Of a stretch of 64,000 nt of DNA, positions 1-7,816 are shown piece after piece. The notes beneath the pieces were generated by a model that was given only the letters and a program-made list of their open reading frames with translations, did not search any database and had not been told where the DNA came from. The DNA comes from Bdellovibrio bacteriovorus str. Tiberius (lineage in GTDB: Bacteria; Bdellovibrionota; Bdellovibrionia; Bdellovibrionales; Bdellovibrionaceae), in contig NC_019567.1 of the NCBI RefSeq assembly GCF_000317895.1, positions 1,674,001 through 1,738,000 of the forward strand. Reading direction: 5' to 3'. Both the position numbers and the translations under genes were made by a program. Every line of letters starts with the position of its first letter. Within the stretch, counting starts at the first letter, position 1.

Positions 1-1
1 T

Positions 2-826
2 TGGCTTGCTGCAAATCAACCAACTCAACAAGTGATGTCCTCCAATGGATGTAAACTGGAACAGCCTAGTGTAATTGTGCGTGGACCTAAAGTGACGTGG
101 AGTGGGAAGTGTGAAAATGGATATGCAGAAGGGTATGGCTATGTGACCGTACCCAATGTGAATCAAAAAGGACAAGAGGATGGCAAGTGGTCTTATTTGA
201 TTCGGTATAGTCAAGGTAAGAAAATCGCTGGCAGCTATTTCTTGTATGATGTGGTTCTAAACTCAGGAACCAAAAGCACGGTAGTTTTTCGTATGGGAGC
301 GGCTTTGTCCCCAATGCATATTGAGACTTTAAAGCCCTGCGCTACCATCAAACCTTGCAAAGAGCTGATGGCTGCAAAAGCTTTGGGTGGGAAAAATCCT
401 GAAGGGATGGCGCCGGTTTCTGATTTCATGCCTCCGATTGCTGACACTCGTGGGGGTGGGGATCGTCCTCCGGCATTTGATCCGAACCCTAATCCAAATC
501 GTCCAGCCAATCCGGCGCAGCCACCGATGAATGGTGGGAATAATTCTTCTTCTGCTGGCGGCTATGGTATCGGCAAGTACAAAGCTCCGAAAGTGGCTTG
601 TGATGACTATGCTTTGGGCCTTGAGATGGACAAACATTCTGCGACGATCAATGAGGGTGTGGGAGTTTGCGACAACGCGAAAGCTACGGCGAAGCTTTAT
701 GAGTTCTATGCGAACTTGTTAGAGGCTAGTTGCCCGAGCAAAGCAGCCGAGGTGGCGCAAGTGCGTGAAGCGGTTGAATCTGCCAAACAAACGATTCGTG
801 GCAGTTGCGCTGATTATGGCTACTAG
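2..826 (+). CDS. Unknown exported-type protein, C-terminal part (open at window edge)
   Basis: The reading frame is open back to base 2, so the true start probably lies outside the window; GTG 32 and ATG 35 are possible internal starts but have no signal peptide. Near the N-terminus a stretch with the pattern W-S-G-x-C-x-x-G-x-A-x-G-x-G resembles a single MORN-type repeat. A low-complexity linker rich in Pro, Asn and Gly follows (around 450-560 bp), then a small Cys-containing helical C-terminal domain with five cysteines. Paired cysteines suggest an extracytoplasmic location. It converges on gspK and shares a terminator with it. I do not recognise a family, and a link to secretion is only suggested by position. 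Confidence 0.7.
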   Translation, partial: WLAANQPTQQVMSSNGCKLEQPSVIVRGPKVTWSGKCENGYAEGYGYVTVPNVNQKGQEDGKWSYLIRYSQGKKIAGSYFLYDVVLNSGTKSTVVFRMGAALSPMHIETLKPCATIKPCKELMAAKALGGKNPEGMAPVSDFMPPIADTRGGGDRPPAFDPNPNPNRPANPAQPPMNGGNNSSSAGGYGIGKYKAPKVACDDYALGLEMDKHSATINEGVGVCDNAKATAKLYEFYANLLEASCPSKAAEVAQVREAVESAKQTIRGSCADYGY

Positions 827-851
827 TTAGAAAAGATTAGATTTAAAAAAC

Positions 852-880
852 AAAAACCCCGGTTCATCGCCGGGGTTTTT
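852..880. terminator. Bidirectional intrinsic terminator
   Basis: A perfect stem CCCCGG / CCGGGG (857-862 and 870-875, 7-nt loop) is flanked by an A run on the left and a T run on the right. It can therefore terminate both the plus-strand gene ending at 826 and the gspGHIJK transcript ending at 888. Confidence 0.9.
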
Positions 881-887
881 TATTTTT

Positions 888-2180
888 CTATCTTTCATTC
901 CAATAGACAACTCTTGGCGGGCCTTTGGGGATTTGTGTGGCGTTGTTGCCGGCGTTACCTCCGCCGGGATTACCGCTTGGGTTGCCTCCGGCGGCGGGGT
1001 CGGGATTGCCGCTGCTTTGGTCGCCACCGGCTGCAGCCTTTTTGTCTTTGTCGACGTATTTTTTCACTTTGCTTGCGGTTTTTTGCAAGTCCATCACCAC
1101 CGCAACAATTTCGCGGGTGGCGCCGGCGAATTCACCGGTGCTGCGGATTTTAAAGTTCATCACGCTGTCGCAGATCAGCGGAACGTCTTCAGGATTTCCT
1201 TCCGTGCGGATGCCTTTGCCTTGAACGAATTGCCAGAAATCGCTGCTGCCGCCGCCTTGGTCACATTTGAACTGTCCACCTTCTTCTTCAGATCCGCGGC
1301 GTTTGATGATCTCGGTGACCACTTCGTCGGTCATGGCCGGGTCCAGGGATTTTAGAACTTCGCGGGTGGCGATGTTCGGGTTGATCCCTTTCATTCCATA
1401 AATGGTCACTCGCGGGGCCAGCAGGTCATAGAAGTCATCGTTCATGCCTGGAACCATGTGCAGTTCCGCGATAGATCTGAACGGACGGTTCGGAGGATAG
1501 TAATCGCTTTGCGAAGCCTGGTTCAGTTCAGCATAATTGGCGCGTTTGTCGCCGCCGTTTAACGAAGCGGACTTCGGGCTCATCCAGTCGGCGATGTTGT
1601 TCACCAGTTCGTCAAATCGGACGTTGCTGTATTCACGCTGGAAGTTTTCGTCTTCTTTAATTTTTTGCGCAAAGATGGTGACCAGCTGTTTTTTCGTCAG
1701 TTCCTGCAACGACTTTGACGGGGAGGCCAAGTCATTCAGGTCGATCTTGGATCCTTCATCCTCGATCGTCACAATGTAGCTTGTGTCCATCGTGGAATCG
1801 GCGACGGCCTTTTTGAAGGCATCTTTGTCGATCGCGCTTAATTCATCCGGGATCGGCAGTGGCCACGCAAACGGGAACTGCCAGATTTGATCCAGCATCT
1901 TGGTGTCACCCAGCTTGTCGCCCAATTTGCTCTGGGCCTGTTGATAGATCTTGATACGCAGCAAGCTCAGCTGCATGCCGGATTTAGCGGCATAATATGC
2001 TTTCACGCGGTTTAAGCCCTGTGAATTCACCAGATATTCGACGTTGGAATCATAGGACACTTCCATCGCAATCCACATCATCAGCATGATACAGGCAATC
2101 GCGATCATCAGCGCGATGCCTCGGGCATTATTGATTGGGCGCTTGAGTTCGCGGCCAAGAGCTTTGATTGCCTTGAGCAT
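888..2180 (-). CDS. gspK: Type II secretion minor pseudopilin GspK
   Basis: GspK is the large minor pseudopilin that caps the periplasmic pseudopilus with GspI and GspJ. ATG 2180 is preferred because a strong GAGGAGGG lies about 6 nt upstream; a GTG at 2186 is too close to it. A prepilin-like site occurs at Gly21/Ile22, followed by a hydrophobic helix. Position +5 is not Glu, as is usual for GspK. The central region carries helix-hairpin-helix-like segments typical of the family (around residues 220-300). The last about 45 residues form a Gly/Asn/Pro-rich tail that I do not know from classical GspK. It overlaps gspJ by about 50 bp and is last in the gspGHIJK block. No gspL or gspM follows. 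Confidence 0.9.
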   Translation of the reverse strand: MLKAIKALGRELKRPINNARGIALMIAIACIMLMMWIAMEVSYDSNVEYLVNSQGLNRVKAYYAAKSGMQLSLLRIKIYQQAQSKLGDKLGDTKMLDQIWQFPFAWPLPIPDELSAIDKDAFKKAVADSTMDTSYIVTIEDEGSKIDLNDLASPSKSLQELTKKQLVTIFAQKIKEDENFQREYSNVRFDELVNNIADWMSPKSASLNGGDKRANYAELNQASQSDYYPPNRPFRSIAELHMVPGMNDDFYDLLAPRVTIYGMKGINPNIATREVLKSLDPAMTDEVVTEIIKRRGSEEEGGQFKCDQGGGSSDFWQFVQGKGIRTEGNPEDVPLICDSVMNFKIRSTGEFAGATREIVAVVMDLQKTASKVKKYVDKDKKAAAGGDQSSGNPDPAAGGNPSGNPGGGNAGNNATQIPKGPPRVVYWNER

Positions 2181-3012
2181 TTGCACCCTCCTCTGGATTG
2201 TTCGGGAAGTGAATAGGGACGATAAGTTGCATTGAATACTTTTTGCTTTTCCCGGCGGTTTTCTTTTCCACGGTCAAAGAGATCTCAACTGCTTGAGGGA
2301 ATTTGCCTTTGGTCGCTGCATCGCCTTGAGCATCCGTGCGCCAGTCATTGGCCCAATCTTGTTTGCCTTTACCCATATAGCGCAGTTTGAATTCGCTGAC
2401 GTTTTCAAGCAAAGCCACTTCGTCGCCACCTTTGGTGACATCCAAGTCCACATAAGGGGAGCTTCGGCGCCACAGGCATTTGGAACTGCCGCCACCTTCG
2501 CGCAGTGATTTACAGTCGCGCAGGGTATAGCCGACTTCGATAAAGTCTGCCTGTTTGGTGTTTCTGACGGTGCGGGCATTGTTCATGGTCACGAAATTGA
2601 TGGACTCGTTGTTACCCACGAAGTGGGTCTCAGGATCACGACGGGGAACTTCGCGTTGTTCTGCCGGGTCTTGTGTTTCATTGGTGATCGGGCCGGGGTT
2701 GCCGCCAGGGAATCCGCCATTAGGGATGGTGCCGCCGCCGGGATTGCCATTGTTGTTTGTATTCTTTTTCTTGATCAGCTGTTCCAGCTCTTTTTCAACG
2801 TCGCGATAGTGGTAAGCCAGATTGATGTCTCTTTCCAGCAGGCGCAAACCGTCGCGCATACGGGACACATCATCGATCTGATCCTGCAGTTTGACCTTGG
2901 CCTTCACGGCCTGTTGAATGGCCTGCGCCGTCAGCATCGTGAGTGTCCCCAGGATGGTGATCGTGATCATGAGCTCAATCATGGTAAAGCCGCGGTTGTG
3001 TTTCATCATCAC
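2128..3012 (-). CDS. gspJ: Type II secretion minor pseudopilin GspJ
   Basis: The N-terminus MMMKHNRG|FTMIELMI is a canonical type III (prepilin) signal, with cleavage after Gly8 and Glu at +5, followed by the hydrophobic assembly helix. GspJ forms the pseudopilus tip with GspI and GspK. At 294 residues it is longer than a typical GspJ (about 200). Much of the excess is an Asn/Gly/Pro-rich insertion at roughly residues 85-115 with no obvious fold. The start overlaps the gspI stop as ATGA (3009-3012), so translation is probably coupled. The C-terminus ends in another low-complexity stretch overlapping gspK. Confidence 0.9.
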   Translation of the reverse strand: MMMKHNRGFTMIELMITITILGTLTMLTAQAIQQAVKAKVKLQDQIDDVSRMRDGLRLLERDINLAYHYRDVEKELEQLIKKKNTNNNGNPGGGTIPNGGFPGGNPGPITNETQDPAEQREVPRRDPETHFVGNNESINFVTMNNARTVRNTKQADFIEVGYTLRDCKSLREGGGSSKCLWRRSSPYVDLDVTKGGDEVALLENVSEFKLRYMGKGKQDWANDWRTDAQGDAATKGKFPQAVEISLTVEKKTAGKSKKYSMQLIVPIHFPNNPEEGANAQGNQSSWPRTQAPNQ

Positions 3013-3509
3013 ATCCCCGGCATCGAAGGCAGTGGCAGTTCCTTGTCATAATCGACAAAGTACTGGGTGGCGGAAAACTCCAGCGGTTTTTTCGCCCCTT
3101 TGTAAATGACTGTAACTTTGACTTCTTTCACCGACTTGGAAAGGTGCTCTGTCAGTGTCTTCATCACGGTCAAAGCCATTTCATCCGCACCCCCAGCCTG
3201 AGCGGTCAGGGTCGCTGAAATATCCGGAACTTCAAATTCTTTGGAGGTCATTTTCCAGGTGTATTGCGGGTACTCAGAGCCAAAGTCGTCTTCGGTTTCT
3301 TCGGGGATGGAGTCCAGAGGTTTTCCGGCGTACTCCATTTCGACTTCGACCATTTTTCTTTCAAGCAAAGCTGTGACTTCGGTGGAAAGCTGGGTCTTGC
3401 GGACACGCATGAAAGAACCGCTCCAGGAATTCGCCAAAAGCATAATTCCCGAGGACAGGATCACCATCGCCATGATGGTTTCAATCAATGTGAATCCGTT
3501 TTTTTTCAC
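3009..3509 (-). CDS. gspI: Type II secretion minor pseudopilin GspI
   Basis: This 166-residue protein starts MKKNG|FTLIETIMAMV, a class III signal with cleavage after Gly5 and Glu at +5, then a hydrophobic N-terminal helix. Size and position between gspH and gspJ match GspI, the subunit that nucleates the pseudopilus tip complex. Start and stop overlap its neighbours as ATGA on both sides (gspH at 3506, gspJ at 3009-3012), which indicates a tightly coupled operon. Confusion with GspH is unlikely because both are present in the usual order. Confidence 0.9.
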   Translation of the reverse strand: MKKNGFTLIETIMAMVILSSGIMLLANSWSGSFMRVRKTQLSTEVTALLERKMVEVEMEYAGKPLDSIPEETEDDFGSEYPQYTWKMTSKEFEVPDISATLTAQAGGADEMALTVMKTLTEHLSKSVKEVKVTVIYKGAKKPLEFSATQYFVDYDKELPLPSMPGM

Positions 3510-4090
3510 CGCTGGACTTCCTTTAACGAAGAAGCTTTCTCAATGATATCAGCTTGACCCGTTAAAGGATTAAAAACAAGAGTCCAAGTTAAATTATTTC
3601 CATTCGTGATCTGCACAGCAGAGGCTTCCACAAAGCCCTCTGGGAAGAAATGGATGTAGGCCACCCCGGAAGTCATAGGGGATTTCATATTCACAGTTTC
3701 AACCGAGGCAAAACGCAGGCCCTCGGGAAGCTCTTTTTCTTTTTTCAGCAGGGACTTGTCCATCTGAAACAGTGGAGGAGGAGCATCCTCTTCATCCCGG
3801 TCTTTTTCTTTTTCCGCGGCTTCAGGATCCACAGCTTGGGGGCCACTGGCGCGTTCCAGCCAATACTTTTCCTCTCCCGGTTCCATGCTGATGGCCAGGC
3901 GGTAAGTGGAGTTGGTCAAACGGGCTTTGTTGCGGATTTCTTTGGAAAGAACGATGAAGTTGCGGGCGACGGTCTTGATGTTGCCGTCTTTTTTGAGAAG
4001 TCGGGGGGCTCCCACTGTGATCAAGGCGGCCATAATGGCCAGCACGATCATGATCTCAATGAGAGTGAAACCCCGCTTATTGCCAAGCAT
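3506..4090 (-). CDS. gspH: Type II secretion minor pseudopilin GspH
   Basis: The N-terminus MLGNKRG|FTLIEIMIVLAI is a canonical prepilin signal with cleavage after Gly7 and Glu at +5. GspH is a minor pseudopilin linking the tip complex to the GspG shaft. Residues about 80-100 hold a strongly charged Glu/Asp/Lys insertion followed by three prolines, which looks like a surface loop. The gene starts 5 bp after the gspG stop with no clear ribosome site of its own, so it probably relies on translational coupling. Confidence 0.88.
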   Translation of the reverse strand: MLGNKRGFTLIEIMIVLAIMAALITVGAPRLLKKDGNIKTVARNFIVLSKEIRNKARLTNSTYRLAISMEPGEEKYWLERASGPQAVDPEAAEKEKDRDEEDAPPPLFQMDKSLLKKEKELPEGLRFASVETVNMKSPMTSGVAYIHFFPEGFVEASAVQITNGNNLTWTLVFNPLTGQADIIEKASSLKEVQR

Positions 4091-4095
4091 CTGAA

Positions 4096-4506
4096 TTAGT
4101 TCAGATCATCCAGCGTGATGTCTTTGTCAAAGCCAGAACCACCTTCGCGGCCGTCTTTACCCAAAGATTTCAAAGAGTATTCGCCACCTTCCAGTTCGTA
4201 AACCAGATCGTGACCGAATGGATCCTGAAGTTTCTTGGTGTAGTAAGGCTGAGGACCCCAGTTGGAGCAGTTTGGATCAGCAGTTGTCAGGCCTTCCAAA
4301 GTCTGAGGATATTTACCGCAATCCGTGTAGTACATGGAAAGGGCGTTCACGATTTGTGTCAGTTGGATCTTAGCCTCTTTGGCTTTGGATTTATCCAATT
4401 GTCCCGTGATGTTAGGAAGAAGAAGAGCTGCGATACCACCGATGATGGCAAGGACGATCATGATTTCAATCAGAGTCATACCCTTGCGGTTTTTGAGAAG
4501 AGACAT
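4096..4506 (-). CDS. gspG: Type II secretion major pseudopilin GspG
   Basis: GspG polymerises into the pseudopilus. The 136-residue protein has the prepilin site KNRKG|MTLIEIMIVL (cleavage after Gly9, Glu at +5), the conserved segment around Tyr-Tyr-x-D-x-G-x-Y-P, and the C-terminal calcium loop ending G-K-D-G-x-x-G-G-x-G-x-D-x-D-I. Length is standard. AAGGAG lies 6 nt before ATG 4506 and a promoter candidate lies just upstream, so gspG heads the gspGHIJK block. In most bacteria gspG follows gspF directly; here they are about 2 kb apart with opposite-strand genes between. Confidence 0.95.
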   Translation of the reverse strand: MSLLKNRKGMTLIEIMIVLAIIGGIAALLLPNITGQLDKSKAKEAKIQLTQIVNALSMYYTDCGKYPQTLEGLTTADPNCSNWGPQPYYTKKLQDPFGHDLVYELEGGEYSLKSLGKDGREGGSGFDKDITLDDLN

Positions 4507-4530
4507 ACTTACTCCTTTTTACAGACATTG

Positions 4531-4558
4531 AGGATAGCAAAACCTAGCCCAAAATCAA
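4531..4558 (-). promoter_or_regulatory. Candidate sigma70-type promoter for gspGHIJK
   Basis: Read on the minus strand, TTGATT (4558-4553) and TATCCT (4536-4531) are separated by 16 bp. The -10 lies about 25 bp before the gspG start codon, which gives a short leader containing the AAGGAG ribosome site. This supports separate transcription of the GHIJK block. Confidence 0.45.
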
Positions 4559-4628
4559 AGGACAGAGCGGCAGCCGGACTAATGTCACATAATAATTCTT
4601 CGCTCTGTTGGCTGCGGTTATGCGACGC

Positions 4629-4760
4629 CCGGAGAATTCGCTGTGGGAACCCTTCTCGCCTCGGACAGTCCTCGCTCGTGTGTGTCCGTTTTGTTTCGAG
4701 TCGTTTTGTAGGCTCGTCTGCGGAACTCGGCGCGCAGGGTTCCCACAGCGAACTCTCCGG
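4629..4760. repeat. R1 element, copy 1: long inverted repeat with conserved cores
   Basis: Arms at 4629-4652 and 4737-4760 are complementary at 23 of 24 positions. Between them lie two short cores, GACAGTCCTCGC (4664-4675) and CTGCGGAACTCGG (4718-4730), which recur exactly in the second element at 29951-30116. The arm sequences are unrelated to those of copy 2. The two cores are themselves partly complementary. The element sits in the otherwise gene-free 4507-4932 region between the divergent gspG and the gene at 4933. I see no coding capacity in it. Confidence 0.75.
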
Positions 4761-4932
4761 ACTCGTTAATCGAATCACAAGAGGACTTTATGGGACAATA
4801 GTCGGGACTGCCTTTGCTGGGTTGTGAAGGTATGGGGATAGTTTGGGATGGGGAGTTTATGGGTTACTTTAGGTTTTTGGTTGGACGTTTGTCTGTCTTG
4901 TTTTGAGTAAGGAAGCTGCCGATAAGTTTGGG

Positions 4933-5994
4933 ATGAGAAGTATATTTGGTGTCGTGTTCTTGTTTTTGATGCAGGCGCAGGCGTTTGAGATTTCTAAGAA
5001 ATCAGATCGGCTTGTTTTGTCGGGGGCTTGTGAAGAGGGGAAAAGTATTTATTCCTCTTTGGCGAAGTGGAGTAGGAATGCCAAAACCGGCAAAACTTGT
5101 GACCCTGGTTCTGTGATGGATCAGCCGGGCGAGTCATGTAATTTCGATATCACGGATTGTGTGCCTGAACATGTGGTCAAATATCATGGGGCCACGCCTG
5201 AAGTGGACGGTCCGAACTGTTGGAACTTGTCCCTGGTGATGAGTAATATTTTGCCTTCCATGCGTTATTCGACTCCGGAAGAAATGAATTTCTATATGCG
5301 TCCGCCTCTTTGCCGTGCGCTAAAAGACGGTGAAAAGAAAGAGCCAGGGGATGTGGGAGCCATTCGTCAGATCGCCGGCGTGGGTAAGACCAACGAATAT
5401 CATGGTTTCATTTATATCGACGAAAAGATCGCCTATTCAAAAAATGGTTTTAGCAGCATGGCCCCTTATGCGCTTCAAACTCTGGATAAGGTTTATAAAA
5501 CCTATGAAGTCCCCAACAAGCAGGAATGCCGTCAAAATGTCATCAATGCCAAAAGCTCTAAATGCGGGCAGGCCGTGGCATTTTACCGTTGTGATTCCAT
5601 GGAAAACTATTTGAAGAACAACCAGAATGTGCCGGATCAGGTTCGTGAAACGTTCAAGGGGATGGATGCAGCTGAAAACTGCGTGCAGGAAGCCTTGTTC
5701 AAAGGGGATGCGTTGGGGGCTGAAGCCCGCAAGAATCTGCGCGAAACGGGGCTTGCTCTGGTTGAATACCTGAAAGATGCTAAAAACAAACCCGAGATCG
5801 CCAAGATGAAACCTGACGAGCGTGACTTCATGCTGGGAAGTCTGCAACTGCGCCTGGCTGCATTGGGTGACCAATTGCAGGTGGTGGCGATGGATAAGCA
5901 GGATCGGGAAACCTTTACGGCAGCGGGCGAATTAAGACACATTTCTGAGATGGTGCAAGCCTCTGCAAAGCAGCTGAAAAAAGGAGCTCGCTAA
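4933..5994 (+). CDS. Exported protein of unknown function, possible NlpC/P60-like fold
   Basis: ATG 4933 is chosen because it gives a clean signal peptide (MRSIFGVVFLFLMQAQA, cleavage near residue 17); a TTG at 4903 would add ten residues ahead of it. The mature protein is Cys-rich in its first half. Cys96 in N-C-W-N-L-S, then G-D-V (139-141), then His157 in Y-H-G-F-I-Y-I, follow the order and spacing of the Cys...GD(L/V)...H-x-x-I-Y pattern of NlpC/P60 peptidases. That resemblance is my inference from motifs only. The C-terminal 130 residues are helical and charged. The gene overlaps the downstream lipoprotein gene (TAATG), so they form a pair lying between the two halves of the secretion locus. 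Confidence 0.75.
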   Translation: MRSIFGVVFLFLMQAQAFEISKKSDRLVLSGACEEGKSIYSSLAKWSRNAKTGKTCDPGSVMDQPGESCNFDITDCVPEHVVKYHGATPEVDGPNCWNLSLVMSNILPSMRYSTPEEMNFYMRPPLCRALKDGEKKEPGDVGAIRQIAGVGKTNEYHGFIYIDEKIAYSKNGFSSMAPYALQTLDKVYKTYEVPNKQECRQNVINAKSSKCGQAVAFYRCDSMENYLKNNQNVPDQVRETFKGMDAAENCVQEALFKGDALGAEARKNLRETGLALVEYLKDAKNKPEIAKMKPDERDFMLGSLQLRLAALGDQLQVVAMDKQDRETFTAAGELRHISEMVQASAKQLKKGAR

Positions 5995-6419
5995 TGAAAA
6001 ATGCATTCTTGATGTTGTTGGCAGGATTTGTTTTTGCGGGCTGTGGGTCTGTTTGGAAGGGGCCGGAGCCAGCGCCCGTGCGCAAGCCTGATAATGCCTC
6101 GGTGACGGCGCAGGAATTGAAAACCTGGGGGCCGGTGAATCTGTTGCAGGGGCTGAAAAGTCATTGCTGCAATGGCGTGATGATCGAAAAGACGGCAGTC
6201 ACTTTCTGGGGCGAAGCCGAGATCGCAGAACTGCAGAAATACGTGGACGACACAACTCCGTCAGCGCCGGTCTATCGTCCGTCCAGCGCGGTGATGTGCC
6301 GCGGACCAAAATATGTTTCATCCGTGGGGCGTGAAGCCCGCCACTTGATCGAGGGGATAAAAAAAGGGACTTACCCCGTCTCGCAATGCTCCACCTACGA
6401 TCTGCAATTCTCCGAATAA
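5994..6419 (+). CDS. Small lipoprotein of unknown function
   Basis: The 141-residue product has a type II signal peptide ending V-F-A-G-C, so Cys16 would be lipidated. The mature part contains two adjacent cysteines (H-C-C-N-G) and two further ones, and no family I recognise. The start codon overlaps the stop of the preceding exported-protein gene, so the two are co-translated and may act together in the envelope. The gene ends at a terminator shared with gspF, which converges on it. Confidence 0.75.
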   Translation: MKNAFLMLLAGFVFAGCGSVWKGPEPAPVRKPDNASVTAQELKTWGPVNLLQGLKSHCCNGVMIEKTAVTFWGEAEIAELQKYVDDTTPSAPVYRPSSAVMCRGPKYVSSVGREARHLIEGIKKGTYPVSQCSTYDLQFSE

Positions 6420-6449
6420 AAAAAGGAGCCCCAAGGACTCCTTTTTTTT
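6418..6449. terminator. Bidirectional intrinsic terminator
   Basis: A run of seven A followed by GGAG (6418-6428) pairs with CTCC followed by a T run (6438-6449), with inner C-C/G-G pairing. It sits between the convergent lipoprotein gene and gspF and can serve both. Confidence 0.8.
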
Positions 6450-6472
6450 GTTTCTATTTTTTGCGCTAAATT

Positions 6473-7690
6473 CTACCCCGCAACGTTCGCCATTTCGAAC
6501 ATTGGGACCATGACGGCCATAACGATCATACCGATCGCGGCACCCATGATAACGATAACGATCGGACCCATGATGCTGGTCAGACCTTCCAATTTGGTTT
6601 TTACCTGGAAGTCATAGGCGTCAGAGACCTGGCTTAGCATGTTTTCCAGCTCGCCGGTTTTTTCACCGATGTTCACCATGTGAATCACGATAGGCGGGAA
6701 CTGGCCGGATTTTTTCAAAGGACCGGCAATAGATTCACCCTCAGAAATATTGCTGCGGGCTTCATCGATCGCTTTAGCCAGAACGTGATTGTCGACAACG
6801 TTTCTGACAATATCCATCGCAGCCAGCATCGGCACGCCACCGTTAAGCAGGGTTGCCAAAGTACGGGTGAAGCGGGACACTGCCACCATGCGAACCGTCG
6901 GGCCGATCAGCGGTAATTTCAAAGAAATCGCATCCCACTGGTTTTTACCAGCCGGAGTGTTTCTCCAGTTACGGAAAAGCAGATACACAATCAGCATGCT
7001 TCCCAAAATCAAGTACCAGTAATTCACCGCGAACTGGGACGCATCAATCAAAGCCACCGTGTACCACGGAAGCTGCAATTGCGGAGCAGACTCAAACACG
7101 GTCACCATTTTCGGAATCAGGAAGATGAACAAGAAGCCCATCAAACCAAACGTCACAACCAGCATGATCACCGGATAAGTCATGGCACTGCTGACTTTAG
7201 CGCGCAAATCGGCCTGCGCCTCGGTGAATTCCGCCAGACGCATCAAGATGACATCCAAGCTTCCTGACATTTCACCGGCTTCCACCATTGACACATAGAT
7301 CGTGGTGAAAACGTTCGGGTACTTCAACATCGCTTTATGCAAAGTTGAACCTTCGTTGACCATGTTCTTACAGTCGGCCAAAGCTTCTGCCAGCGTCGGG
7401 TTTTCAACCTGTTCAGAAACGGCTGTCAGCGCGTCGACCAAGGGAATGTTGGCTTTGATCAAAGTCGCCAGCTGACGGGTCATCAAAGAAAGGTCTTTGA
7501 CGCCAACAGTTTTTGTGGCGCGGGGACCGGATTTCTTTTTTGGATCGACCTTCTTTTTGTCTTTGATGTCGATGACAAAGATATTGTCTTTTTTGAGCTT
7601 GGTGCGGGCCGCACGCTGGTTCTCAGCGTCGATGGTCCCTTTAACGTTTCTTCCGTCTTTCGACAGGCCTTTGTACTCAAAAATAGGCAT
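6473..7690 (-). CDS. gspF: Type II secretion inner-membrane platform protein GspF
   Basis: GspF is the polytopic core of the inner-membrane platform, contacting the GspE ATPase. The 405-residue protein has the short N-terminal segment MPIFEYKGL typical of the family, then two repeated T2SSF helical domains (about 70-195 and 270-395). Each is followed by membrane helices near residues 170-195, 220-240 and 375-400. The family signature E-x-G-E-x-S-G-x-L occurs in the first domain and E-K-T-G-E-L in the second. A ribosome site (AAGG) lies 8 nt upstream. It is separated from gspE by a 124-bp hairpin-rich spacer and is the last gene of gspCDEF. Confidence 0.96.
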   Translation of the reverse strand: MPIFEYKGLSKDGRNVKGTIDAENQRAARTKLKKDNIFVIDIKDKKKVDPKKKSGPRATKTVGVKDLSLMTRQLATLIKANIPLVDALTAVSEQVENPTLAEALADCKNMVNEGSTLHKAMLKYPNVFTTIYVSMVEAGEMSGSLDVILMRLAEFTEAQADLRAKVSSAMTYPVIMLVVTFGLMGFLFIFLIPKMVTVFESAPQLQLPWYTVALIDASQFAVNYWYLILGSMLIVYLLFRNWRNTPAGKNQWDAISLKLPLIGPTVRMVAVSRFTRTLATLLNGGVPMLAAMDIVRNVVDNHVLAKAIDEARSNISEGESIAGPLKKSGQFPPIVIHMVNIGEKTGELENMLSQVSDAYDFQVKTKLEGLTSIMGPIVIVIMGAAIGMIVMAVMVPMFEMANVAG

Positions 7691-7722
7691 CGTGGTTACC
7701 TTGGTTAATGACTCTTCAATTG

Positions 7723-7816
7723 TGGCGGCGAGGCCGCCTTTGTTTTTATTGAAGCAGCCGAAGCTGCTTCAGCCTACGCCCTGCCGGGGCTTCGGCTCTG
7801 CCCGGCAAGCCGGCTT
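7723..7816. repeat. Hairpin array between gspE and gspF
   Basis: Four adjacent palindromic segments occupy this 124-bp spacer: GGCGGC/GCCGCC (about 7723-7738), GAAGCAGC/GCTGCTTC (7751-7770, perfect 8-bp stem), TGCCGGG/CCCGGCA (7782-7807, with an inner GGC-TTCG-GC), and the palindrome AAGCCGGCTT (7807-7816) covering the gspE stop. No T run follows on the minus strand, so it does not look like a terminator for gspE. RNA processing or mRNA-stabilising structures are possible. Confidence 0.6.

Noticed and set aside
4210-4827. Plus-strand frame through gspG and R1 copy 1
   Set aside because: It runs antisense to gspG and its translation of the repeat is not protein-like.
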